Assembly: GCF_014192375.1 (NCBI RefSeq)
Contig: NZ_JACHXV010000001.1
Location: forward strand, 1 to 64,000
DNA from: Endobacter medicaginis
GTDB lineage: Bacteria; Pseudomonadota; Alphaproteobacteria; Acetobacterales; Acetobacteraceae
DNA: 64,000 nt
Reading direction: 5' to 3'
Below are positions 27,171 through 36,875 of this stretch, in pieces. Below the pieces are notes generated by a model. It worked only from the letters and a program-made list of their open reading frames with translations. It searched no databases and was not told the DNA's origin. The position numbers and the translations under genes were made by a program. Numbering within the stretch: position 1 is the stretch's first letter; the number at the start of each line of letters is the position of its first letter.

Positions 27171-28379
27171 ATGCGTATCGTCATTGCATGTGACAGCTTC
27201 AAGGGCAGTCTCGACGCGCGGTCGGTGGGCGAGGCGATCACAGAGGGCCTGCGCGATGTCTGGCCGCAGGACAGCGGAGTCGCGATCCGCAATCTGCCGA
27301 TCGCCGACGGGGGCGAAGGGACGATCGACGCGATCGTCGACGCGCTGGGCGGGACACGCCGCCGCACGCGGGTGAGCGGGCCGCTGGGCGGCATGGTCGA
27401 GGCGGTGTGGGGGTTCGTGCCGGGGCCGCCGGGACAGCCGCCGCTGGCGGTGATCGAGATGGCGATGGCGGCGGGGCTGACGCTGCTGGACGAGGCGGTG
27501 CGCGATCCGCGCCGGGCGAGCACGCGCGGGGTGGGCGAGATGATGCGGGCGGCATTGGACGCGGGCTGCCGGCGCTTCATCGTCGCGATCGGCGGATCGG
27601 CGACCAATGACGGCGGCGCGGGGCTGGCGCAGGCGCTCGGGGTGTCGCTGCGCGATGCACACGGGGTCGAGCTGCCGCCCGGCGGCGCAGCCCTGGCCGG
27701 GCTGGCCGAGATCGACAGGCGCGGACTCGACCCGCGTCTGCGCGACTGCGTGGTCGAGGTGGCGTGCGATGTCGACAATCCGCTCAGCGGCCCGGACGGG
27801 GCGAGCGTGGTGTTCGGCCCGCAGAAGGGGGCGGATGCGGCGGCGGTGGCCGAGCTGGACGCCGCGCTGGCACGGTATGGCGCATTGCTGGATGCGCATC
27901 TCGGACAGGCGGTATCGACCGCGCCGGGGGCCGGGGCGGCGGGCGGGCTGGGGGCCGGGCTGATGGCGTTCGCCGGCGGCGTGCTGCGGCCCGGGGCGGG
28001 GCTGGTGCTGGATGCGGTGGGGCTGGATGCGGCGCTGGCGGGCGCGGATCTGGTGATCACCGGCGAGGGCCGGCTCGATGCGCAGAGCCTGCGCGGGAAG
28101 GCGCCCGTCGCCGTGGCGCGGCGAGCGGCGGCGCGCGGCATCGCGACCATCGCCATCGCCGGTTCGCTGGGCGAGGGGGCGGAGCGGGCCTACGGGGCGG
28201 GGATCAGCGCAATGTTCGGCATCGTCGAGGGTCCGACGACGCTGGCCGAGGCGCAGCGCGACGCGGCGATGCTGGTGCGGCGGCGGGCGGCGGCAGTGGC
28301 GCGGGTGTGGCGCGCGGCGGTTCAGCGGGAGGGCAGCACCGCGAGCGGCAGCGGCGGATCCGCGGGGATGGCGCGGTAG
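27171..28379 (+). CDS. Glycerate kinase, type 1 (GarK/GlxK family)
   Basis: 402 residues, slightly longer than the usual 380. Phosphorylates D-glycerate (to 2- or 3-phosphoglycerate, subfamily-dependent). Seen: MRIVIACDSFKGSLDARSVG, IADGGEGTIDAIV, IVAIGGSATNDGGAG, CDVDNPLSGPDGASVVFGPQKGA and the late GEGRLDAQSLRGKAPVAVAR. Start ATG follows motB divergently. The last 58 bases overlap the end of the convergent GT39 gene, which may explain the extra Ser/Gly-rich tail. Confidence 0.93.
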   Translation: MRIVIACDSFKGSLDARSVGEAITEGLRDVWPQDSGVAIRNLPIADGGEGTIDAIVDALGGTRRRTRVSGPLGGMVEAVWGFVPGPPGQPPLAVIEMAMAAGLTLLDEAVRDPRRASTRGVGEMMRAALDAGCRRFIVAIGGSATNDGGAGLAQALGVSLRDAHGVELPPGGAALAGLAEIDRRGLDPRLRDCVVEVACDVDNPLSGPDGASVVFGPQKGADAAAVAELDAALARYGALLDAHLGQAVSTAPGAGAAGGLGAGLMAFAGGVLRPGAGLVLDAVGLDAALAGADLVITGEGRLDAQSLRGKAPVAVARRAAARGIATIAIAGSLGEGAERAYGAGISAMFGIVEGPTTLAEAQRDAAMLVRRRAAAVARVWRAAVQREGSTASGSGGSAGMAR

Positions 28380-29809
28380 AGCACGTAGCGGTCGGCGCAG
28401 GTCTCGGCGTTGCGGCAGCGCTCGACGCCGGCGATCGGGACCGCCTGGCCCCAGAGCGCGGGGTCGGGAGGATCGTTGGCGCGCAGACGGCGCACCAGAA
28501 CCACCTCCTGACGGTCGACTTCGGGCAGGTCGAACAGGGCCCAGCGCGCCTCGGCGCCGAGCACGATCCGCTGCGGCAGGTGCCAGGCGAGCTCGGAGGC
28601 GAGGCCATACTCGTCGGCGGCGATCGGCAGGCCCTCGGGGGCGAGGCGGTCGATCTCGCTGGCGAGCGCCGGCCAGCCGGCGAGGCGGGCGAGGGTGACA
28701 TCCTGTTTCGGCGGCAGCCTGAACGGGGCGATGGTGGCCTGGAGCCAGACCGCGGCCACGATCGGGACGGCGCAGGCGAGGCTGACGGCCGGCAGCCAGG
28801 ACCACCGCGCCGGGCGGGTGACGCACCACAGCCCTCCGGCGATGGCGAGGGCGGGGTAGACGAGCACCGGCCAGTTGGCCTGCACCCGGTCGCCGATCGC
28901 GTGCTGGACGAAGACGGCGGTCGGCAGGGCGATGACGCAGAGCAGAATCGTGGCGGCAGCCGCGTGGGGGGGCATCGTGGCGGCAGCCGCAGCACCCGCC
29001 GGGCGGCGCCGGCGCCACAGCCACATGCAGCCAAGGACCCAGACCAGGGCGATGAGCGGGGTGGCGAGGCCGATCTGGCCGCCGACCAGCTCGCCGAGAT
29101 AACGCAGCGTGGGGTGCCACGCGCCGGTGCGGCCGCCCTGTTTGTGGAAGCTGGCCCAGCCGTGGCGGGCGTTCCACAGCAGCGTCGGCGCGAAGGCCGC
29201 CAGCGCGACCGCAGCACCTGCGAACGGCCACGGCGTGCGCAGCCAGCGTCGCCCCGGCGCGGTGGCGAGCAGCCACACCGCCAGGCCGAGAGCGGTGAGC
29301 AGGGTGGTGTACTTGCTGTCGAGGCCGAGGCCGAGGCACAGGCCGATCGCCAGCCACCAGCGCGGGTCGTCGGTGACCAGCACCCGCCCGCAGGCGGCCA
29401 AGGCGAGGGTGCAGAAGAACAGCAGCGGCGTGTCGGGGGTGATGAGCACGCTGCCGGCGCCCAGGGCGAGGGTGGCGTTGAGACCGAGAGCCGCCCACAG
29501 CCCGGCGCGCGCGGGACGCTCGACGCCGAGCGATGTCGCGAGATCGCGGCCGGCGATGGCGAGCGCGATGGAGCCGGCGGCCGCGGACAGCGGCGCGGAC
29601 AGGCGGATGCCGAGGGCCGAGGAGCCGGCCAGCGTGGTGGTGAGCTGGATCCACAGCGCGACCATCGCCGGGTGGTCGAGATAGCCGGTCTGGAGATGAT
29701 GCGACCAGACCCAGTAATAGGCCTCGTCGGGCGAGAGCGGGGTGAGGGCCGCGACCAGCAGCCGCAGCGCGGTGAGCGCGACCAGCGCACAGACGGCGCC
29801 GATCAGCAT
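28322..29809 (-). CDS. Glycosyltransferase family 39 (PMT/ArnT-like) membrane protein
   Basis: 495 residues, about 11-12 membrane segments. N-terminal periplasmic loop LTPLSPDEAYYWVWSHHLQTGYLDHPAMVALW carries the DEAYYW and DHP signatures of GT39 enzymes, which transfer sugars from polyprenyl-phosphate carriers to lipids or proteins in the periplasm. Its start ATG overlaps the stop of the upstream DPM-GtrA gene (ATGA), so the donor-making enzyme and the transferase are translated together. The 3' end overlaps glycerate kinase by 58 bases. Confidence 0.85.
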   Translation of the reverse strand: MLIGAVCALVALTALRLLVAALTPLSPDEAYYWVWSHHLQTGYLDHPAMVALWIQLTTTLAGSSALGIRLSAPLSAAAGSIALAIAGRDLATSLGVERPARAGLWAALGLNATLALGAGSVLITPDTPLLFFCTLALAACGRVLVTDDPRWWLAIGLCLGLGLDSKYTTLLTALGLAVWLLATAPGRRWLRTPWPFAGAAVALAAFAPTLLWNARHGWASFHKQGGRTGAWHPTLRYLGELVGGQIGLATPLIALVWVLGCMWLWRRRRPAGAAAAATMPPHAAAATILLCVIALPTAVFVQHAIGDRVQANWPVLVYPALAIAGGLWCVTRPARWSWLPAVSLACAVPIVAAVWLQATIAPFRLPPKQDVTLARLAGWPALASEIDRLAPEGLPIAADEYGLASELAWHLPQRIVLGAEARWALFDLPEVDRQEVVLVRRLRANDPPDPALWGQAVPIAGVERCRNAETCADRYVLYRAIPADPPLPLAVLPSR

Positions 29810-30906
29810 CAGCGGGCGCGCCAGACCAGGGTGGAGGAAACGGCGTAGTTCCACACCACGCTCATCAGCGCGCCGGCGAGGGCGGCGGCCGTCCAGCCGT
29901 GATGGGCGGCGACCAGCATCGAGGCGATGCCGATATTGGCCAGCCCGCCGATGCCGCAGACCACCATGAACAGCGCCAGCCCCCACCACAGCCGCGGCCC
30001 GCGCAGGCGGCGGTCGCGATAGGTCAGCACGTTGTTGAGCCAGAAATTGGCGGCGGTGGAGACCAGCATGCCGGCGGTCTGCCCGTCGACGAAGCCGCCG
30101 CCGAGATGGCGCGCGATGAACAGCACCGCGAGATTGACCAGCACCCCGACCGCGCCGATCGCGGCGAAGGCAAGGAAGCGCAGCGGCAGCATGCCGCCGG
30201 TGGCGCGATCGACCAGCATGGCGAGGAACTGCACCATCACCAGCACGTCGAGCTTGCTCTCTCCGGCCAGGCGGGCGCGGAACTCGAACGGGATCTCGAT
30301 GGCGCGCAGCGGCACGGGCGCGCTCATCACCAGGTCGAGCAGGATCTTGAATCCATGCCCAGACAGGCGCGGCGCCAGCGTATCGAAGGTCTCGCGGCGG
30401 AGCGCGAAGAAGCCGCTCATCGGATCGGTGAGCTTCGGGCGGATCAGCGCCCGCGCCAGCCCGATGCCGCCTTCGGAGAGGCGGTGGCGCCAGGGCGAGG
30501 ACAGGCCGGCGGCGGTGCCGCCATCGACATGGCGCGAACCGACGGCGATGTCGTAGCCGCCGCCGGCCACGGCGTCGATCATCTGCGGCAGGCGGGTCTC
30601 GTCGTGCTGGAGATCACCGTCCATCACCGCGATCACCGGTGCGGACGACGACAGCGCGCCCTCGATCACCGCCGAGGACAGGCCGCGACGCCCGATGCGG
30701 CGCAGGCCGCGCACGCGCGGGTCGGACGCGGCGAGCGCGCGCACGGCGCCGATGGTGCCGTCGGGGCTGTCGTCATCGACGAAGATCACCTCCCAGGCGC
30801 GCCCGGCGAGCGCGCGGTCGAGGGCGGCGACCAGCGGGCCGACATTGTCGACCTCGCGGTAGCACGGCACCACGATGGAGATGTCCGGTGACCCGGCAGG
30901 GATCAA
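29809..30906 (-). CDS. Dolichol-phosphate-mannose-synthase-like glycosyltransferase fused to GtrA domain
   Basis: About 365 residues. GT2 domain at 1-235: [47 protein letters not shown] (DxD-type metal site), [12 protein letters not shown]. GtrA domain at about 240-365: four helices beginning [20 protein letters not shown] and including [13 protein letters not shown]. The GT2 half makes polyprenyl-phosphate sugar; GtrA probably flips it across the membrane. TTG start inside the TTGA that also ends the Lrp gene; the stop overlaps the GT39 start. Together these form a compact three-gene unit. Confidence 0.85.
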   Translation of the reverse strand: MIPAGSPDISIVVPCYREVDNVGPLVAALDRALAGRAWEVIFVDDDSPDGTIGAVRALAASDPRVRGLRRIGRRGLSSAVIEGALSSSAPVIAVMDGDLQHDETRLPQMIDAVAGGGYDIAVGSRHVDGGTAAGLSSPWRHRLSEGGIGLARALIRPKLTDPMSGFFALRRETFDTLAPRLSGHGFKILLDLVMSAPVPLRAIEIPFEFRARLAGESKLDVLVMVQFLAMLVDRATGGMLPLRFLAFAAIGAVGVLVNLAVLFIARHLGGGFVDGQTAGMLVSTAANFWLNNVLTYRDRRLRGPRLWWGLALFMVVCGIGGLANIGIASMLVAAHHGWTAAALAGALMSVVWNYAVSSTLVWRAR

Positions 30907-31430
30907 AGGGGGACGCCGGCGTCGTTGCGGCTGGTGCGGATGGTCTGCAGGGTCTGCAGCCGGCTGACGTTGGGCGCCTCGGTCAGACGGCGGGTGAGCT
31001 CGTTCTCGTGGGCGGTGTCGCGGGCCAGCAGGCGCAGCAGGAAATCGCCGCCGCCGCGGATCATGTGGCACTCGCGCACTTCGGGCCAGTTGGCGACCAG
31101 GCTCTCGAAGCCGGTGAGCGCGCTCTCCTTCTGGCTGTCGAGGCCGACCAGGGCGAAGAAGGTGATGTTCCAGCCGAGCGCCTGCGGATCGGTGTCGGCG
31201 CGGTAGCCGCGGATGACGCCGTCATCCTCCAGCCGGCGCAGGCGGCGCAGGCAGGGCGGCGCGGAGATGCCGGCCCGCCGGGCGAGTTCGACATTGGTCA
31301 TGCGCCCGTCGCGCTGGAGCTCGGCGACGATCAGCCGGTCGATGGCGTCAAGCTCGACGCCACCCTCGGCCCGGCTGTCGTCGGAATCATGGTCGTGGGG
31401 TGCTGCTGCCGCCCGATGTCGCCCCGTCAA
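30903..31430 (-). CDS. Lrp/AsnC family transcriptional regulator
   Basis: About 175 residues from TTG 31428-31430 (a GGGGGA site upstream), uncertain because no ATG or GTG lies near the conserved start [55 protein letters not shown]. The C-terminal RAM effector domain includes [10 protein letters not shown] and [18 protein letters not shown]. Lrp-type proteins sense amino acids. Divergent from trxB, as often seen in this group; its stop overlaps the start of the glycosyltransferase. Confidence 0.88.
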   Translation of the reverse strand: MTGRHRAAAAPHDHDSDDSRAEGGVELDAIDRLIVAELQRDGRMTNVELARRAGISAPPCLRRLRRLEDDGVIRGYRADTDPQALGWNITFFALVGLDSQKESALTGFESLVANWPEVRECHMIRGGGDFLLRLLARDTAHENELTRRLTEAPNVSRLQTLQTIRTSRNDAGVPL

Positions 31431-31613
31431 ATCTGCATCCCCCAACGTGCGCTTGCACCGACATCGTCTTCGACCCGCCGGGCACCTGCCCGGAGACCCT
31501 TGCCTGATGGCGGCTGCATCACCTTCTTTGTCGCGTTGCCCGATCCGGCAGCACCCGGACACATGCTCCGGACGCTGACGAACGAGCCTATAGCCGATCG
31601 GCGGCGCCGCAGA

Positions 31614-31639
31614 AAGGCACGCAGAGGGTTGCGTGCCTT
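31614..31639. promoter_or_regulatory. Perfect hairpin in the lrp-trxB intergenic region
   Basis: AAGGCACGCA-6 nt-TGCGTGCCTT, a perfect 10-bp dyad 103 bases upstream of the trxB start. It could be an operator for the divergent Lrp or a leader hairpin. The remainder of 31431-31742 has no gene I can support. Confidence 0.45.
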
Positions 31640-31742
31640 GCACGACTGCCATACCCAACCGTATTGTCCGGCGATCGTTGCGTGCGGCCTCGCCGCGGGC
31701 CGGACGAGACGGGCGGACCCAGACGAAAGCTTCCGCAGGACC

Positions 31743-32765
31743 ATGACCGAGACCCTTACCACGGACGTGCTGATCATCGGCGCCGGCCCCGCCGGCTATA
31801 CCGCCGCGATCTATGCCGCCCGCGCCAGCCTCGCCCCCGTTCTGGTGGCCGGACTCCAGCCCGGCGGCCAGCTCACCATCACCACCGAGGTCGAGAACTA
31901 TCCCGGCTTCGCGCAGCCGATCCAGGGGCCGTGGCTGATGGAGCAGATGGCCGAGCAGGCGGCGGCCTATGGCACGAGGATCCTGTTCGACATCATCACC
32001 GACGCCCCGCTGCGCGAGCGCGACGCCGAGGGGTATCTGACGCTGAGGGGCGATTCGGGGGATGTCTACCGCGCCCGCAGCGTGATCATCGCCACAGGCG
32101 CGCAGGCGCGCTGGCTGGGGCTGGAGTCGGAGAAGCGGCTCGCCGGTGCCGGGGTCTCGGCCTGCGCGACCTGTGACGGGTTCTTCTTCCGCGGCAAGGA
32201 CGTCGCGGTGATCGGCGGCGGCAACACCGCGGTCGAGGAGGCGCTGTATCTGACCCATCACGCGGACCGCGTCACGCTGATCCATCGCCGCGACAGCCTA
32301 CGAGCGGAGAAGATCCTCCAGGAGAGGCTGTTCGCCCATCCCAAGGTGCGGGTGGAGTGGAACGCTGTGGTCGAGGAGATCCTCGGCGGCGACGGCACCG
32401 GCCCGGACGCGGTCAGCGGCGTGCGGCTGCGCGACACGCGCGACGGCAGCGAGCGCGAGCTGGCGGTGGACGGGGTGTTCGTCGCCATCGGCCACTCGCC
32501 GACCACGGAGATCTTCCGCGGCCAGGTGGCGCTCGACGAGGAGGGCTACATCCTCACCGAGCCCGGCAGCACCCGTACCTCGATCGAGGGCGTGTTCGCC
32601 GCCGGCGACGTGGCCGACAAGATCTACCGCCAGGCGGTGACCGCCGCCGGCACCGGCTGCATGGCGGCCCTCGAGGCCGAACGCTGGCTGTCGCACCTGC
32701 CGGCGCAGGCCGAGCCGCGGCTGGCACCGCGCCAGGCCGCCGAACCGCTGATCCACGCTTCCTGA
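31743..32765 (+). CDS. trxB: Thioredoxin-disulfide reductase
   Basis: 340 residues. NADPH-dependent FAD enzyme that reduces thioredoxin. FAD site [36 protein letters not shown], redox pair Cys141/Cys144 ([10 protein letters not shown]), NADPH site [17 protein letters not shown] with [11 protein letters not shown], and [27 protein letters not shown] at the C-terminus. ATG 31743; a long open frame upstream is a shadow. Followed by the LysR gene. Confidence 0.96.
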   Translation: MTETLTTDVLIIGAGPAGYTAAIYAARASLAPVLVAGLQPGGQLTITTEVENYPGFAQPIQGPWLMEQMAEQAAAYGTRILFDIITDAPLRERDAEGYLTLRGDSGDVYRARSVIIATGAQARWLGLESEKRLAGAGVSACATCDGFFFRGKDVAVIGGGNTAVEEALYLTHHADRVTLIHRRDSLRAEKILQERLFAHPKVRVEWNAVVEEILGGDGTGPDAVSGVRLRDTRDGSERELAVDGVFVAIGHSPTTEIFRGQVALDEEGYILTEPGSTRTSIEGVFAAGDVADKIYRQAVTAAGTGCMAALEAERWLSHLPAQAEPRLAPRQAAEPLIHAS

Positions 32766-32825
32766 CGCCCCTTCCCTCCAGCCGCAAGAGACCGCCGTGC
32801 CGACACATCCGATGAGCGAGACCCG

Positions 32826-33725
32826 ATGACCATGGACTGGGACAAGCTGCGCATTTTCCATGCGGTCGCCGAGGCCGGCAGCTTCACCCATGCCGGCGAC
32901 GTGCTCAGCCTCAGCCAGTCGGCGGTCTCGCGGCAGATCTCGGCGCTGGAGGAGGCGCTGGCGGTGCCGCTGTTTCATCGCCATGCGCGCGGTCTGATCC
33001 TCACCGAGCAGGGCGAGGCGATGAACCGCACCGTGCGCGAGGTGTTCGCCAAGCTGGCCCTCACCGAGGCGCTGCTGACCGAGAGCAAGGAGCGCCCGGC
33101 CGGCAAGCTCAAGATCACCACCACCACCGAGTTCGGCAATGCGTGGCTGATGCCGCGGCTGTCGCGCTTCCTCGCCACCTATCCGGATGTGTCGGTGACG
33201 CTGCTGCTGGAGGATGGCGATCTCGATCTCGGCATGCGCGAGGCGGATGTGGCGATCAGGATGCACGCGCCGCGCCAGCCCGATCTGGTGCAGCGTCACC
33301 TGCTCGACATCCACCTGCCGGTCTGTGCGTCGGAGGCCTATCTGGCGGCGCGCGGCACGCCGGTCTCGCCCGACGATCTCGACGGGCATGCGCTGATCTC
33401 GTTCGGCAACTACCGACCGCCGGTGCCGCAGATCAACTGGCTGGCCCAGCTCGGCCGCGGCAACGGGCCGGCGCGCCCGGCACTGATCGAGGTGAACTCG
33501 CTGGTGGCGATGCGCGATGCGGTCGAGGCGGGCCTGGGCATCGCCTCGCTGCCGCATTACCTGGTCGCCGACCGGCCGGGGATCAAGCGCATCCTGACCA
33601 ATGTCGAGTCGCCGAAGATCGAGGCGTATTTCGTCTATCCGGAGGAGCTGCGCACCTCGAAGCGGGTGGCGGTGTTCCGCGACTTCCTGCTCGCCGAGCT
33701 CCAGGCCGACCGCACGGAAGGCTGA
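32826..33725 (+). CDS. LysR family transcriptional regulator
   Basis: 299 residues. HTH MDWDKLRIFHAVAEAGSFTH...LSLSQSAVSRQISALEEALAVPLFHRHARGL, linker helix, then a periplasmic-binding-type effector domain (GKLKITTTTEFGNAWLMPRL, DLDLGMREADVAIRMHAPRQ, GLGIASLPHYL). Sixty bases after trxB on the same strand; this trxB-lysR order is frequent in alphaproteobacteria. Target unknown. Confidence 0.92.
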   Translation: MTMDWDKLRIFHAVAEAGSFTHAGDVLSLSQSAVSRQISALEEALAVPLFHRHARGLILTEQGEAMNRTVREVFAKLALTEALLTESKERPAGKLKITTTTEFGNAWLMPRLSRFLATYPDVSVTLLLEDGDLDLGMREADVAIRMHAPRQPDLVQRHLLDIHLPVCASEAYLAARGTPVSPDDLDGHALISFGNYRPPVPQINWLAQLGRGNGPARPALIEVNSLVAMRDAVEAGLGIASLPHYLVADRPGIKRILTNVESPKIEAYFVYPEELRTSKRVAVFRDFLLAELQADRTEG

Positions 33726-33735
33726 CGCCGTCCTG

Positions 33736-35052
33736 ATGCCGCCGATCGCGACGCGTCTCGGCCGCCATGGCCGGGGCGCCCTGACGCTTGCCGCCTGTCT
33801 TGCCGTGTTCGTGGCCCTGCTGGCCTGGCGCGAACCAGTGGTGTTCCTGCAGGGCCGCTTCTGGGCGGAGGAATGCGGCGTCTTCTACGACCATGCCTGG
33901 CAGGTCGGCTTCTGGCCGGCGGCGCTGTGGTCGTATGCCGGCTATCTGAACCTGCCGGCCGACCTCGCCGGCGCGCTGGCCCGCTGGCTGGTGCCGGTGG
34001 AGCTCGCGCCCAGGGTGACAGAGGCGATCGCCATCGCCGGCATGGCCTGCCCGGTGCTGGTGCTGGCCACCAGCCAGACGCCGTGGCTGCGCCGGGGGCC
34101 GGTGCGGCTGGCGGCGGTCGCGCTGGTGATGATCGTGCCGGCGGCGGAGGAGGTGTGGCTCAACACGCTGCATGTGCAGTTCCAGCTCGCACTTGCCACT
34201 GCGCTGATCGTCTCGCTCGACGCGGAGCGCGGCCGCACCGCCCGGGCATACCGCGCGCTGCTGCTGGTCGCACCGCTGTCGGGCATGGTGTCAGTGATGC
34301 TGCTGCCGCTGCTGGCACTGCGCTGCGGCGTCGAGCGGGCCGCGCGCCGCGAGCGGCTGTGGCAGCTCGGCATGCTGGGCGCGGGGGCGGCGGTGCAGGT
34401 GGGGCTGTTCTATCACGGCACCGACGCGCGGGGGCATGTCTCGCCGGTGCTGGTGGGGTCGGCCTTCACCGCCAAGCTGGTCCTCGAGCCGCTGCTCGGC
34501 ATGGACGGAGCGGCGGAGACGGCCAAGGCGATGTGGGTCGATCTGGAGTTGCATCGCACGCCCTGGCTGGCGCTGCTGGCCGGGCCGTGTGCGGGGCTGG
34601 TGCTGCTGTGGCTGGCGCTCGGATGCCGCAGCGCGCTGTGGCTGCTGCTGTGCGCGGGGCTGGTGGCGATCGGTTCGTTCGTCGGCATGCTCGACCCCCA
34701 GGACGTGATCGTGCTGCGCCATGTCGGCGAGCGTTATGCCTTCGTGCCGCAGGCCTGCGCCCTGCTGGCGCTGCTGGCCATCGCGGCCTCGCGCCATCGG
34801 GGGATGTGGGGGCTGCTGCGACGACTGCTCGCCACGGGGCTGTGTGTCTGGCTGGCGGGGATGGCGCTGGTGTCGATCGCCGCCACGCCGGCAGGCGAGC
34901 TCGACGGCCGCGACTGGCGCGCGGAGGTGGCGCTGTGGCGCGCCGATCCGGCGCATGCGCCGCGCTGCTGGCCGTCCGATGACTGGCGGGTGACGCATCT
35001 GCCTGCGCCGCGCGACACGCCCGGGTTGTCCAACGCCCCCACCGGCGGCTAG
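33736..35052 (+). CDS. Polytopic membrane protein, glycosyltransferase-like
   Basis: 438 residues, about 11 membrane segments. After the first helix comes a periplasmic loop with FLQGRFWAEECGVFYDHAWQ, an acidic pattern like the first loop of GT-C transferases (GtrII/Wzy-like). LDPQDVIVLRHVGERYAFVPQACALLALLAI is a later helix pair. No exact family recognised. The gene precedes a GT2 sugar transferase and a TVP38 protein in the same direction, which suggests a surface glycan or glycolipid role. Confidence 0.7.
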   Translation: MPPIATRLGRHGRGALTLAACLAVFVALLAWREPVVFLQGRFWAEECGVFYDHAWQVGFWPAALWSYAGYLNLPADLAGALARWLVPVELAPRVTEAIAIAGMACPVLVLATSQTPWLRRGPVRLAAVALVMIVPAAEEVWLNTLHVQFQLALATALIVSLDAERGRTARAYRALLLVAPLSGMVSVMLLPLLALRCGVERAARRERLWQLGMLGAGAAVQVGLFYHGTDARGHVSPVLVGSAFTAKLVLEPLLGMDGAAETAKAMWVDLELHRTPWLALLAGPCAGLVLLWLALGCRSALWLLLCAGLVAIGSFVGMLDPQDVIVLRHVGERYAFVPQACALLALLAIAASRHRGMWGLLRRLLATGLCVWLAGMALVSIAATPAGELDGRDWRAEVALWRADPAHAPRCWPSDDWRVTHLPAPRDTPGLSNAPTGG

Positions 35053-35084
35053 AAGACCCGACCTGCCGGAACCGAAATCGTCAC

Positions 35085-35885
35085 ATGCTCGCAGACAAGA
35101 AGATCGCGGTCGTCCTGCCCGCCTACAATGCGGCGAAGACCCTGCGCCGGACCTTCGAGGAGATCCCGCGCGACATCGTCGACGACATCATCCTCACCGA
35201 CGATGCCAGCCGCGACGACACCGCCGCACTGGCCGAGTCGCTGGGCATCCACACCGTGCGCCACGACGCCAATCGCGGCTACGGCGGCAACCAGAAGACC
35301 TGCTACACGGTCGCACTGCAGCGCGGCGCCGACATCGTGGTGATGCTGCATCCCGACTACCAGTATACGCCGCGGCTGCTGATCGCGATGGCGTCGATGA
35401 TCGCCTCCGAGCAGTTCGACGTGGTGCTCGGATCGCGCATCCTGGGCTCCGGCGCGCTGGCCGGCGGCATGCCGCTCTACAAATACATCGCCAATCGCGG
35501 CCTCACGCTCGCACAGAACATCCTCCAGGGCGCGCATCTGTCGGAATATCACACCGGCTACCGCGCCTGGAGCCGGGCGGTGCTGCTGCGGCTGCCGCTG
35601 CTGGCCTGCTCGGACGATTTCGTGTTCGACAACGAGATGCTGGCGCAGACGCTGCATTTCGGCTTCCGGGTCGGCGAGATCTCCTGTCCGACGCGCTATT
35701 TCGCCGAGGCCTCGTCGATCAACCTGCGCCGGTCGATCACTTATGGCTTCGGCGTGCTGGGCACCGCCGGGCGCTACCGGATGCAGAAGATGCTGCGCCG
35801 TCGTCTGTCGCTGTTTGCGGACGATGTGGCACTGCGCCTGCCGATGGACGGGCTGCCGGGACCGCGCGGCAACGCCGCTCCTTGA
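35085..35885 (+). CDS. Glycosyltransferase family 2 protein
   Basis: 266 residues, soluble or peripheral. N-terminal IAVVLPAYNAAKTLRRTFEEIP and IILTDDASRDDTAALA, NRGYGGNQKTCYTVAL, VVMLHPDYQYTP (metal site Asp-Tyr), and EYHTGYRAWSR later. This is the DPM1/polyprenyl-phosphate glycosyltransferase group, using a nucleotide sugar to glycosylate a lipid carrier. The TTGA overlap with the next gene suggests coupled translation. Confidence 0.9.
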   Translation: MLADKKIAVVLPAYNAAKTLRRTFEEIPRDIVDDIILTDDASRDDTAALAESLGIHTVRHDANRGYGGNQKTCYTVALQRGADIVVMLHPDYQYTPRLLIAMASMIASEQFDVVLGSRILGSGALAGGMPLYKYIANRGLTLAQNILQGAHLSEYHTGYRAWSRAVLLRLPLLACSDDFVFDNEMLAQTLHFGFRVGEISCPTRYFAEASSINLRRSITYGFGVLGTAGRYRMQKMLRRRLSLFADDVALRLPMDGLPGPRGNAAP

Positions 35886-36613
35886 GCCTGCCGGCCACCG
35901 GGCGGGCACCGGCGCGTGCCGCCACGCTGCGCGTCGCCCTGGGCGGGGGGCTGCTGGCGGCGCTGGCAGCGACGGTGGTGGTCCTGCGGCTGCGCCCCGG
36001 GCTCGCCGCCCCGCTGCGTGCGGCCCTCGATGACGCGCAGGGCTGGGCGCATGGGTCCTGGCCGCAATTCGTCGCCCTGCAGGTGCTGATCGCACTGTCC
36101 GGCGTGGTTCCGGCCTCGCTGGTCGGGCTGGCGGCGGGTGCCGCCTATGGTCCGGTGCTCGGCTTCGCGGTGGCGGCGGCGAGCACGCTGGCGGCGGCGG
36201 CGATCGCCTTCGCCCTCGCCCGGTCTGCGCTGCGCCCGGCGATCGCGGCGATGCTGTCGCGCCGCGCGGCGCTGTCGCGCATCGATCGCGCCATCACCCG
36301 CGACGGGTGGCGCACGGTGTGCCTGCTGCGGGTGTCGCCGGTGATGCCGTTCGCGCTGACCTCCTACGCCCTCGGCCTGACCGGGCTGAGGACGTCGCAT
36401 TACATCCTCGGCACGCTTGCCGCCCTGCCGGCGCTGGCCGGCTATGTGGTGCTGGGCTGGCTGGGCCGGGTGGGCGCGCGCCATGCTGCCGACGGGCTCT
36501 CGGCGTTCCAGGCCATCGGGCTCGGGATCGGCGCGATCGCGACGATCGGCATGATCGTGCATGTCGGCAGGCTGCTGCGGCGCGCCGTGCTAACAGAACA
36601 TGAGTGTGACTGA
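35882..36613 (+). CDS. TVP38/TMEM64 family (VTT domain) membrane protein
   Basis: 243 residues, 5-6 membrane segments. VTT/SNARE-associated signature: VPASLVGLAAGAAYGPVLGF, then RAITRDGWRTVCLLRVSPVMPFALTSYALGLTGL, the re-entrant loop of DedA-like proteins. The family is linked to lipid scrambling and undecaprenyl-phosphate recycling. TTG start overlapping the GT2 stop; a lipid-carrier role would suit the neighbouring glycosyltransferases. Confidence 0.85.
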   Translation: MSLPATGRAPARAATLRVALGGGLLAALAATVVVLRLRPGLAAPLRAALDDAQGWAHGSWPQFVALQVLIALSGVVPASLVGLAAGAAYGPVLGFAVAAASTLAAAAIAFALARSALRPAIAAMLSRRAALSRIDRAITRDGWRTVCLLRVSPVMPFALTSYALGLTGLRTSHYILGTLAALPALAGYVVLGWLGRVGARHAADGLSAFQAIGLGIGAIATIGMIVHVGRLLRRAVLTEHECD

Positions 36614-36875
36614 CGATTCATGAACAATTCGACATGAGTTTCGATTTTCCGGTGCAATTCACGTCTTGCATGCGGGGAACCGAGCGCGTAATCGAAGACC
36701 GTTACTTGTCTTGTCTGTACGATGTTTTCGCCTTGCAAGTGTCCAGAATGGATCCGGCAGTCACCCTCCGCTTGCAGACCGCCGATCAGAACCGGCGGGA
36801 CGTTCCCTTTACGGAACCGTGACCGCGACGCATCGACCGGCAATTCGACTGAAAGACGGAGCATTTCGGAAAGAA

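Noticed and set aside
27764-29848. 694-residue open frame on the plus strand
   Set aside because: Overlaps glycerate kinase in another frame and the GT39 gene antisense; no motif.
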